From contig DYHK01000003.1 in NCBI GenBank assembly GCA_020724205.1, positions 8,737-16,332 on the forward strand: a DNA stretch of 7,596 nt, in the 5' to 3' direction. Made by a program: the position numbers and the translations under genes. Below are positions 1-4,962 of the stretch, piece by piece (the stretch's first letter is position 1; each line of letters starts with the position of its first letter). This DNA is from Candidatus Aenigmatarchaeum sp. GTDB lineage: Archaea > Nanobdellota > Nanobdellia > Pacearchaeales > GW2011-AR1. Below the pieces are notes generated by a model. The model saw only the letters and a program-made list of their open reading frames with translations, searched no databases and was not told where the DNA came from.

Positions 1-240
1 ACCCTGCCTATACTTATCAACTAGCCTATAAACTCCTCTGCTTTTAGGATTAATTTCCAAGATACCTTTTCGCTTCATTCTAACACACATAGATTTAGTA
101 GTATTTGGGTTTTTATTTAAAAGAAAGCTTAGTTCTTTAGGAGTACATCCTACTTCATTATTGAGTAATAATTTGTATATCTTTCCTTCAGTTTCTCTTG
201 CTAGAGTATCTCTATTGGAAGAAGTTGCAACTTTACTCAT
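1..240 (-). CDS. Small winged-helix DNA-binding protein (3' end outside window)
   Basis: The first 80 codons are visible and the frame runs off the left edge without a stop. The protein begins MSKVATSSNRDTLARETEGK. A likely helix-turn-helix follows: IYKLLLNNEVGCTPKELSFLL (residues about 21-41), then a recognition helix around NTTKSMCVRMKRKG (about 46-59) and a wing-like ILEINPKSRGVYRLV (about 60-74). This is the usual order for a MarR/ArsR-like winged helix that senses or represses from DNA. It is the third gene of a minus-strand operon: its ATG lies inside the end of the preceding gene, sharing 8 bases (ATGAGTAA). The start is supported by a GAGGGG Shine-Dalgarno site at 244-249, three bases before the ATG. 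Its target is unknown; regulation of the same mobile region is inference. Confidence 0.75.
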   Translation of the reverse strand, partial: MSKVATSSNRDTLARETEGKIYKLLLNNEVGCTPKELSFLLNKNPNTTKSMCVRMKRKGILEINPKSRGVYRLVDKYRQG

Positions 241-388
241 TTTCCCCTCTTTCCCTAAAAATCTTCTTACCTTGAATCCTTAACCTTACAATTTGAGATA
301 TAGGAAGTCCAGTCATCATAGACTCATAAATTAATTTATCATAAAGCCACCCAGAAATTCTAACTTGGAGGCGTTTATCTTGAGTCAT
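233..388 (-). CDS. 51-aa ribbon-helix-helix-like DNA-binding protein
   Basis: A complete small gene of 51 residues. It starts with a short beta-strand-like segment, KRLQVRIS (residues 5-12), then two helices, GWLYDKLIYESMMTG (13-27) and PISQIVRLRIQGKKIF (29-44). This is the beta-alpha-alpha order and size of Arc/MetJ/CopG ribbon-helix-helix (RHH) repressors, which bind palindromic operators as dimers. The start is firm: a perfect AGGAGGT Shine-Dalgarno site (394-400 on the plus-strand numbering) sits five bases before the ATG. It overlaps the upstream 46-aa gene by 14 bases and the downstream winged-helix gene by 8 bases, so translation of the three is probably coupled. The fold assignment comes from pattern alone; the gene itself is well supported by its start signal and overlaps. 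Confidence 0.75.
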   Translation of the reverse strand: MTQDKRLQVRISGWLYDKLIYESMMTGLPISQIVRLRIQGKKIFRERGENE

Positions 389-515
389 CTCTTACCTCCT
401 TTAAAGCACGATTTTCTAGCTCAATAGACTCAATAATTTTAAGAAAATAAACTTTCAGCTCATTCCAAATCTCTTCAGAGCTAAAAAGAATATCATTATT
501 ACCCTCTTCTATCAT
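375..515 (-). CDS. 46-aa acidic hypothetical protein, first gene of a micro-operon
   Basis: A 46-residue protein beginning MIEEGNNDILFSSEEIW and ending LENRALKEVRDDSR. It is acidic, mostly predicted alpha-helical, and has no recognisable motif. The central stretch WNELKVYFLKIIESIELENR could form an amphipathic helix. It is the first of three overlapping minus-strand genes; its last 14 bases contain the start of the RHH-like gene. A TATA-like box lies upstream at 584-591. The start used here has only a weak AGGA at five bases. The reading frame also continues upstream through an in-frame TGA to a TTG preceded by GGAG, so the annotated start could be the remnant of a slightly longer protein. 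I do not recognise a family. Because it precedes two DNA-binding proteins, it may be a partner or an antitoxin-type peptide, but that is only a guess from position. Confidence 0.55.
   Translation of the reverse strand: MIEEGNNDILFSSEEIWNELKVYFLKIIESIELENRALKEVRDDSR
394..400 (-). promoter_or_regulatory. Shine-Dalgarno site of the RHH-like gene
   Basis: Reads AGGAGGT on the minus strand, five bases before the ATG at 388. A perfect site inside the coding sequence of the preceding gene fixes this start and indicates that downstream operon genes here use leadered initiation, unlike the leaderless first genes. Confidence 0.8.
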
Positions 516-583
516 TAAATCCTGATAAAACTTATCTCAGGAATAAATGAACAATTTCTCCTAAAAATATAGGGTATTTTAAC

Positions 584-591
584 TATATAAA
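584..591 (-). promoter_or_regulatory. TATA box for the 46-aa/RHH/winged-helix operon
   Basis: Reads TTTATATA on the minus strand, a close match to the archaeal TATA consensus. Initiation would be expected near 560, giving a leader of about 45 bases before the ATG at 515, or almost none if the TTG at 554 were used. Confidence 0.5.
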
Positions 592-609
592 GATTTATAT
601 TCTCCGACG

Positions 610-635
610 ATAGTTTAAATTATTTAAAAAACTAT
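610..635. promoter_or_regulatory. Nested inverted repeat between divergent promoters (possible operator)
   Basis: ATAGTTT (610-616) and AAACTAT (629-635) form a perfect 7-bp inverted repeat. Inside and partly overlapping it, TTTAAAT (614-620) and ATTTAAA (622-628) are perfectly inverted around one base. The element lies between the minus-strand TATA box (584-591) and the plus-strand TATA box (656-664), so a bound repressor could control both operons. The RHH-like protein of the minus operon is the obvious candidate binder (inference). In sequence this AT-rich, inverted repeats also arise by chance. Confidence 0.35.
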
Positions 636-678
636 AGTCCCTTTTGAAGCAATAATTATTTATAGAATAATATAGTCC
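633..678 (+). repeat. Direct repeat TATAGTCC flanking a TATA box
   Basis: TATAGTCC occurs at 633-640 and again at 671-678, on either side of the TATA box at 656-664 and ending eight bases before the ATG at 687. Copies placed upstream of the box and near the expected start of transcription suit a pair of regulator sites, but two 8-base copies are modest evidence. Confidence 0.35.
656..664 (+). promoter_or_regulatory. TATA box of the membrane-protein operon (leaderless)
   Basis: TTATTTATA ends 22 bases before the ATG at 687 and no Shine-Dalgarno site intervenes. Transcription should start at or next to the start codon. The same nine-base box at nearly the same spacing precedes the gene at 3234. 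Confidence 0.6.
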
Positions 679-686
679 TTAGTAAC

Positions 687-1529
687 ATGGAGAAAGAAGT
701 TAAAAAAATAAATAGTAGAAACCAAAGAAAGATTTTAGGGAAATTTATAGCATTTATGTTAATTGTTCTTATATTAATAGTAAGTCTAAAATTAAAATAT
801 TATTTTTACTTATCAGGAATTTATATGGATTTAGATTTATTAGGTATTATTGGAGTTATTATCTTTTTAGGAATTATAATTGGGACTCTTTCAAAAGAGT
901 TAATTAAAATAAATAATTATTTTATAATTGCAGTTATTTTGTCCTTAATAGTAATTTTAATAGGAGTAAGTTTTTTGTCTCAATTATACCACATTGAAAC
1001 AGATATAAGTGCAATTCCTACAAAATACAATGCAGGAGATTATAAAAAATTAATAGGAAATGGTTCAGAGAAGATATTATTTTATAAAATAATTTGTAGT
1101 AGTACAGAAGAAGAAAAATATCTTGTAAAGAATGATATTTTTATTTGTAACATCACCTCTACATCAACTAAGAAGTATAATCAAACATGGATAGAGGTAA
1201 CAAAGTATTTAACAAATGATAGTTTTGAAAATACTGGTCAGCAAATTTGTAAGGAGAATCCTTGTCAAATATATCTATTTCTAAAAGATAATGCTAGAGG
1301 ATTCCAACTAATACCTATTTACGAATCAAATTATGACCAAAGTGAAAAAATTCGTCCTTTGAGTTATTGGATAGAAATAAAAAATCTAAGGAATAAAGGT
1401 GAATTAGAAGATATAGAATATGAAAAAATGAGTTTTTTATTAGCAATAATAACTGCAGCATTAATTTCAGTATGGGGTAGTATATATTACGCAAAAAAGA
1501 TTTTGGAAGAAAATAATAAAGGAAAATAG
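687..1529 (+). CDS. Four-helix membrane protein with a Cys-containing outer domain
   Basis: A 280-aa protein I do not recognise. Three hydrophobic helices come first (about residues 19-39, 49-67 and 77-100), then a hydrophilic domain of about 145 residues, then a fourth helix (about 247-267) and a short charged tail, YAKKILEENNKGK. Four helices put both ends on the same side. By the positive-inside rule the Lys/Arg-rich N-terminus is cytoplasmic, so the 101-246 domain lies outside. That domain has four cysteines (137, 154, 188, 193), enough for two disulfides, and four Asn-X-Ser/Thr sequons (Asn125, 155, 165, 177), consistent with archaeal N-glycosylation. Translation is probably leaderless from the TATA box at 656-664. 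The downstream 115-aa membrane gene follows four bases after its stop, so the two form one operon. Role unknown; a surface receptor, immunity or envelope component would fit. Confidence 0.8.
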   Translation: MEKEVKKINSRNQRKILGKFIAFMLIVLILIVSLKLKYYFYLSGIYMDLDLLGIIGVIIFLGIIIGTLSKELIKINNYFIIAVILSLIVILIGVSFLSQLYHIETDISAIPTKYNAGDYKKLIGNGSEKILFYKIICSSTEEEKYLVKNDIFICNITSTSTKKYNQTWIEVTKYLTNDSFENTGQQICKENPCQIYLFLKDNARGFQLIPIYESNYDQSEKIRPLSYWIEIKNLRNKGELEDIEYEKMSFLLAIITAALISVWGSIYYAKKILEENNKGK

Positions 1530-1533
1530 GCTT

Positions 1534-1881
1534 ATGGGGATAATAAACAAAAAAAGTATTAGAAATACTTTAGAAAATCCTTTCTCATTTGTATTAATTT
1601 TTTTACTAATAATTTTAGCATTAGCTAACTCCTTTGCTATTGGGTGTTTAATTTCTGCTCTTATAGGAACAATAATAAGCCTAATTAGTTTAAACCAATT
1701 ATCACCTACCTTTTTTATAGAATTAATATGCAAAGATTCTTCCTGGAAATTAAAAAGTATTAATTTATTAACAAACATCTTAGGAAGACACATTATTTTT
1801 ATAATAATCTTAGGATTAATAGTTTGGGTCTTATTAAATCATACAAGAAAAGGTCAAGAATTATTAAGTTTCTTAGATTAA
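1534..1881 (+). CDS. 115-aa three-helix membrane protein
   Basis: Hydrophobic segments lie at about residues 17-33, 35-54 and 85-102, separated by a polar loop (SLNQLSPTFFIELICKDSSWK) and ending in a short basic then acidic tail. It starts four bases after the stop of the 280-aa membrane protein, with a weak AGG just upstream, so the two are cotranscribed and probably work together in the membrane. It has two cysteines (38 and 66) and no recognised family motif. Its stop codon is only six bases from the stop of the converging DUF559 gene, leaving almost no room for a terminator between the two operons. Function unknown. The size and topology would suit a holin, an immunity protein or a small membrane subunit, but nothing in the sequence selects among these. 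Confidence 0.7.
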   Translation: MGIINKKSIRNTLENPFSFVLIFLLIILALANSFAIGCLISALIGTIISLISLNQLSPTFFIELICKDSSWKLKSINLLTNILGRHIIFIIILGLIVWVLLNHTRKGQELLSFLD

Positions 1882-1887
1882 TATAAT

Positions 1888-2358
1888 TTAATCATCATCT
1901 AACCCTTCATTTAACTGAGCCTCACTTTCATTAAGGAATTCCTTTATGTAACTGGCTGTTTCAAAGACTGTATCTTCTTGAACAAGTTGATTGGGAATTC
2001 TCAGAGTAACATACTCCTTCTTAAATGAATGGTAGGTTCTTTTCAAGTCAGCTAGAGCCTGTTTCTTACTTTGGTGATATTTTCCATCCACTTCAATATT
2101 AACTCTCTTATCTGGAATAGCAATATCTATGTGTTTATATCCATCCCATTTTTCTAGTTGAGCCTTAAAGCCCATTTTAATAAGTATATTAAAAAGTTTT
2201 TGTGCTTCGGGAGTTGAGTTTGCCTTTCTTTTTTCATGCTTATTCTTCAAGTTAGCGTAATCCTCTTGACACTCTCTACAAAGCACCTTCCCATAGTTAT
2301 TAATTGAATAATTGTATTCTCTATCAGAAATATAACCTCCACAGACAGAACAAACCAT
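1888..2358 (-). CDS. Zinc ribbon + DUF559 (Vsr-fold) endonuclease-like protein
   Basis: A 156-aa protein with two parts. Residues 1-32 carry CSVC (Cys3, Cys6) and CREC (Cys27, Cys30), a treble-clef or ribbon-type zinc site. Residues 49-145 match the DUF559/very-short-patch-repair-like PD-(D/E)XK pattern: a helix with Glu52 (TPEAQKLFNILIKMGF), then HIDIAIPDKRVNIEVDGKYH with Asp78, Glu89, Asp91, Gly92 and His95, then ALADLKRTYHSF, and a final strand YVTLRIPN. In that family these acidic residues bind metal for DNA cleavage, so the protein is probably an active nuclease or nickase targeted through its zinc ribbon. The acidic C-terminus ends in DDD. It lies 28 bases after the 249-aa protein, with a TATA-like box spanning that gap. 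Likely roles are defence, repair or element processing; the context does not decide. Confidence 0.8.
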   Translation of the reverse strand: MVCSVCGGYISDREYNYSINNYGKVLCRECQEDYANLKNKHEKRKANSTPEAQKLFNILIKMGFKAQLEKWDGYKHIDIAIPDKRVNIEVDGKYHQSKKQALADLKRTYHSFKKEYVTLRIPNQLVQEDTVFETASYIKEFLNESEAQLNEGLDDD

Positions 2359-2378
2359 ATAATATAAAAGAGAATACT

Positions 2379-2386
2379 ATATTTAA
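2379..2386 (-). promoter_or_regulatory. TATA-like box for the DUF559 gene
   Basis: Reads TTAAATAT on the minus strand, directly after the stop codon of the preceding gene (2387-2389). Its centre is about 25 bases upstream of the ATG at 2358, where a leaderless start would fall, and no Shine-Dalgarno site is visible in the 28-base gap. The nuclease gene can therefore probably be expressed independently of its neighbour. Confidence 0.4.
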
Positions 2387-3136
2387 TTATTTCTCAATAA
2401 ATCTATCTACATCAAAAATACTATCAAAAAAACTTGTCGGAAAACCTCCTTTGTCTTCTGGTTTATTTAAAAGATAATACCTTTTTTGAACAAAAGTTCT
2501 TTTTAATTGAGGATTATAAACTAAAAATATATTTGTAAGAACAAATGCTTGTATTGATTTATTCTCTCTAAAATTAAACCTCATTTGAATTGTGTTTTTT
2601 AATTCATGAAATCCCCTTAAAGGGAATTCATTTTCCCCTATATAGTTAAATAAATCGAATATTCCAATAAAATGAATTCCTTGAGAACCTTTAAATTTAT
2701 TTCTAGCTTTGCCAAATAGCTTTTCAACTTTATTTTTATAGGAACCTTTGATATCTTTAAGTTTAGTCATCTCTATAAATAACTCTTTATTATTTTTTTC
2801 AATTAAAGCTTCAGGAACAAGTTTACTAATATTATTAACTGGTTTTAATATTAATTTGTCTGTTTTTAATAATAAATTCTCTAAAGCCATCAACTCAAAT
2901 AAACAATCTTCAAAGCTTTTGCTTGTTTTTGCTTCTTTTATCCATTCAGAAAAATTCTCAATATTCTCAAATTTAATAAGTATCTCATCTATCTTACCTA
3001 AAAAAGGGAAAGCTATATCATTGACTATTTGGTCTTTAGAAATTTCTCCTTTTACATAATTTATATTCTCAATTTCTTCTAGTTGTCTTTTTAACCAATC
3101 ATCTCCCAAATATTTTCTAATGTTAAAATATTCCAT
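2387..3136 (-). CDS. 249-aa protein, possible degenerate PD-(D/E)XK nuclease
   Basis: No family recognised with certainty. The N-terminal third (residues 1-75) is charged and helical. Residues 76-165 resemble the core of many PD-(D/E)XK proteins: a long helix, FEDCLFELMALENLLLK (Glu81 and nearby Glu86), then KLVPEALIEKNNKELFIEMTKLKD, where Pro108-Glu109 and Glu122 sit at the usual P-D/E and (D/E)XK places. The lysine falls one position late (EMTK, Lys125), and Glu109 replaces the usual Asp. A basic helix (KNKVEKLFGKARNKFK) and a strand (GIHFIGIFD) follow. The nuclease reading is therefore weak, and the site may be inactive. The C-terminal 85 residues (Phe- and Asn-rich, with RTFVQKRYYLLNKP) have no recognised motif. 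It is divergent from the 134-aa membrane gene and upstream of the DUF559 nuclease-like gene, so a two-protein system is possible. Confidence 0.65.
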   Translation of the reverse strand: MEYFNIRKYLGDDWLKRQLEEIENINYVKGEISKDQIVNDIAFPFLGKIDEILIKFENIENFSEWIKEAKTSKSFEDCLFELMALENLLLKTDKLILKPVNNISKLVPEALIEKNNKELFIEMTKLKDIKGSYKNKVEKLFGKARNKFKGSQGIHFIGIFDLFNYIGENEFPLRGFHELKNTIQMRFNFRENKSIQAFVLTNIFLVYNPQLKRTFVQKRYYLLNKPEDKGGFPTSFFDSIFDVDRFIEK

Positions 3137-3201
3137 AAAAATAAGTAGAAATTAAGGTTATTAATATTAGGGTTCTATGTTACTTATAATATATTTCACT
3201 C

Positions 3202-3210
3202 TTATTTATA
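3202..3210 (+). promoter_or_regulatory. TATA box of the 134-aa membrane gene (leaderless)
   Basis: TTATTTATA ends 23 bases before the ATG at 3234, with no Shine-Dalgarno site between. The box and spacing copy those at 656-664. With the two following A bases it is nearly self-complementary (TTTATAAA), so it could also serve the divergent minus-strand gene at 3136. Confidence 0.55.
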
Positions 3211-3233
3211 AAGAATAGAATATCATTATTAAA

Positions 3234-3638
3234 ATGGAAAGATATGAAAAAATAGTTCCAGAATCAAAATATAGATATGATATGTTTAGTGGATATGCCT
3301 TGGCAATCCAAGTAGCATTTATATTATACTTTCTTTCGATGTTTAGATATTTTGTCACTAATCAATCTCTACCTCCAAAAATCGATTTTATTATTTTACT
3401 TATATTATTTTCAACTTGGATTTTTGGAGAAATAATAACAAAAAGATTATTTGTAATAAAAGATTTTATTCCATTACTTTCTAAAAAAGAGAAAATTTTT
3501 CTTTTAGTTTTACTTATATTGTGGATTTTGTCTATAGGAATAATAGTTCTTTTATTTATTTCGTTTAATTCAAATCCTTTAGTTAATGATATTTTAAGAA
3601 ACGAATCAATTTCTGTATTAAAAGACTTAAGTAAATGA
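3234..3638 (+). CDS. 134-aa three-helix membrane protein
   Basis: The protein opens with a charged stretch (MERYEKIVPESKYRYD), followed by hydrophobic segments at about residues 21-40, 51-68 and 87-110, then a polar tail of about 24 residues. The loops carry basic clusters (ITKRLF at 68-73, KKEK at 84-87). No cysteines and no recognised domain. It is transcribed alone from a TATA box at 3202-3210 and is probably leaderless. It diverges from the 249-aa nuclease-like gene, with about 97 bases between the start codons. The next gene downstream is the integrase, which has its own promoter. Function unknown. Its position next to nuclease-like genes would suit a membrane partner of a defence or exclusion system, but that is inference from position only. 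Confidence 0.7.
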   Translation: MERYEKIVPESKYRYDMFSGYALAIQVAFILYFLSMFRYFVTNQSLPPKIDFIILLILFSTWIFGEIITKRLFVIKDFIPLLSKKEKIFLLVLLILWILSIGIIVLLFISFNSNPLVNDILRNESISVLKDLSK

Positions 3639-3649
3639 ATTAAAATAAA

Positions 3650-3657
3650 TTATATAA
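3650..3657 (+). promoter_or_regulatory. TATA-like box for the integrase transcript
   Basis: TTATATAA lies 12 bases after the stop of the membrane gene. Archaeal spacing puts the transcription start near 3680, leaving a leader of about 110 nt before the integrase ATG. That leader covers the whole GC-rich structured element and contrasts with the leaderless genes around it. Confidence 0.45.
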
Positions 3658-3691
3658 GTGCCACCAATTTACTTAATTAACAAATAAAGTT

Positions 3692-3792
3692 AAGCTTTCT
3701 CACACGCCCCATAACTGCCCGGTCAGGGCGGTTACTAATTATGAGAACGCTTTATCACCGCAGTTTAATAGCCAGCTGTGAAGAGATAAAGC
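3692..3792 (+). promoter_or_regulatory. Structured GC-rich leader (riboswitch-like) before the integrase
   Basis: About half G+C in a region of about a quarter. Three helices are visible. P2 pairs TAACTGCCC (3712-3720) with GGGCGGTTA (3726-3734) across a GGTCA loop: nine pairs, one of them U-G. P1 pairs AAGCTTTCTCA (3692-3702) with TGAGAACGCTT (3742-3752), ten of eleven positions, and encloses P2. P3 pairs GCTTTATC (3749-3756) perfectly with GATAAAGC (3785-3792), which abuts the ATG; inside it CGCAG (3759-3763) pairs with CTGTG (3776-3780), again with one G-U. P1 and P3 share 3749-3752, so they exclude one another. Both wobble pairs work only if the RNA is read from the plus strand. I know no matching riboswitch class. 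The alternative is an attachment or recombinase arm site at the DNA level. Confidence 0.55.
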
Positions 3793-4962
3793 ATGGACAT
3801 ACATAATTACAAAAGAAGGTTAGAAAATACCCTTAGAAATGTCAATAATTCAGAAATTTCTAAAAATAATAAAGAAACGATAATTAAATTTCATAATTTT
3901 TGTTTTAGTGAAGGTATAAGTGTTTGTAAAATAGAAAGATACTTATTTGATTTGCATAAATTCACTAAAATTCTTGATAAAGACTTATCTAAAGCAACAA
4001 AATTAGATATACAAAGAGTGATAGCAGAAGTAGAAAAGGGAGCTTGGAGTCCCCACACAAAACACTCTTTTAAGGTTATGGTTAAAAAATTCTATAGATG
4101 GGTAGCTGAAATTGATGAAAAGAGAGTTTATCCAGAAAATGTAAGATGGATTAAAACGGGTGTAAAGAACTCTCATCAAAAACTACCTGAAGATTTGGTT
4201 ACAGAATCAGAAGTAAGTCTAATGATAAAAAATGTTGGAAATTACAGAGATAAAGCTTTAATCTCATTATTATGGGAATCTGGCTGTAGAATAGGAGAAA
4301 TAGGCTCTATGAAGCTTAAGGATGTGAATTTTGATGAATATGGGGCAAAAATAAACCTGTCTGGAAAAACAGGGTCTCGTAGGATAAGAATAGTCAATTC
4401 TACCCCATATCTACAAGAATGGTTAAATATTCACCCAAAAAATGATAATCCCAATAGTTATATTTGGATGAACCAAAAAGGAGAACCTTTAAGCCATAAT
4501 AGATTTTGTACTATTTTAAAGAGGTCTGCAGAAAAGTCTAGCATAAAGAAGCGTATTCATCCACATGGTTTTCGTCACGCTCGTGCAACATTTCTAGCTG
4601 GACATTTAACAGAGGCTCAAATGAAGGACTTTTTAGGATGGACTCAATCATCCAAAATGGCTGGAATATATGTTCATATGTCTGGAAGAGACACAGACAA
4701 TGCTATATTAAAACTTTCTGGAATAAAAATTGAAGAAAATGAAGAAGAAGAAAAACTAAAAAATAAAATATGTGTTAGATGTAAAACAATTAATCAAACA
4801 ACGAATAGATTCTGTAAATTATGTGGATTTATTCTAGATAAAGAAGAAGCAAATAAAATAATTAAAGAAGACATTCAACGAGAGCAAGCAGACGAAGTAA
4901 TGAATAAATTACTTAGAGACCCAGAAATTTTAAGTTTAATTAAGAAAAAACTTTCAAATTAA
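3793..4962 (+). CDS. Tyrosine recombinase/integrase with C-terminal zinc ribbon
   Basis: A 389-aa site-specific recombinase. Residues about 20-110 form the SAM-like core-binding domain (NNKETIIKFHNFCFSEGIS through SFKVMVKKFYRWV). Residues about 133-305 form the catalytic domain: Arg166 (SGCRIGEI), Lys192 (GKTGSRR), His258 and Arg261 (HPHGFRHARATFLA), Trp283 in the His/Trp position (LGWTQSSKMAGIYVH) and nucleophile Tyr293. All catalytic residues are present, so it should be active. A tail follows with CVRC (327-330) and CKLC (341-344), a zinc ribbon, then a charged helix. This catalytic core plus ribbon layout is familiar from archaeal integrases of plasmids and viruses (methanogens, haloarchaea). 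An in-frame TAA six bases before the ATG fixes the start near 3793. No good Shine-Dalgarno site is seen; the preceding 100 bases form a structured leader. The stop overlaps the stop of the opposing RHH gene by four bases. Confidence 0.95.
   Translation: MDIHNYKRRLENTLRNVNNSEISKNNKETIIKFHNFCFSEGISVCKIERYLFDLHKFTKILDKDLSKATKLDIQRVIAEVEKGAWSPHTKHSFKVMVKKFYRWVAEIDEKRVYPENVRWIKTGVKNSHQKLPEDLVTESEVSLMIKNVGNYRDKALISLLWESGCRIGEIGSMKLKDVNFDEYGAKINLSGKTGSRRIRIVNSTPYLQEWLNIHPKNDNPNSYIWMNQKGEPLSHNRFCTILKRSAEKSSIKKRIHPHGFRHARATFLAGHLTEAQMKDFLGWTQSSKMAGIYVHMSGRDTDNAILKLSGIKIEENEEEEKLKNKICVRCKTINQTTNRFCKLCGFILDKEEANKIIKEDIQREQADEVMNKLLRDPEILSLIKKKLSN

Noticed and set aside
1467..1793. A 108-codon minus-strand open frame opposite the two membrane genes
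   Set aside because: It is antisense to two well-supported membrane genes, its composition mirrors theirs, and it has no promoter or Shine-Dalgarno site.
2748..3059. A 103-codon plus-strand open frame inside the 249-aa gene
   Set aside because: It is a Ser/Leu/Ile-rich reverse shadow of a longer gene, with no start signals.
3691..3792. A tRNA or tRNA fragment
   Set aside because: No T-arm motif (GGTTCRANYCC), no CCA-side acceptor pairing with 7-bp geometry and no D-arm/anticodon arrangement could be placed on either strand.
3689..3792. An integron attC or attI site
   Set aside because: GTTAAGC at 3689-3695 fits the GTTRRRY core, but no matching RYYYAAC partner or cassette array exists. The recombinase was not seen to carry the extra integron-integrase segment.
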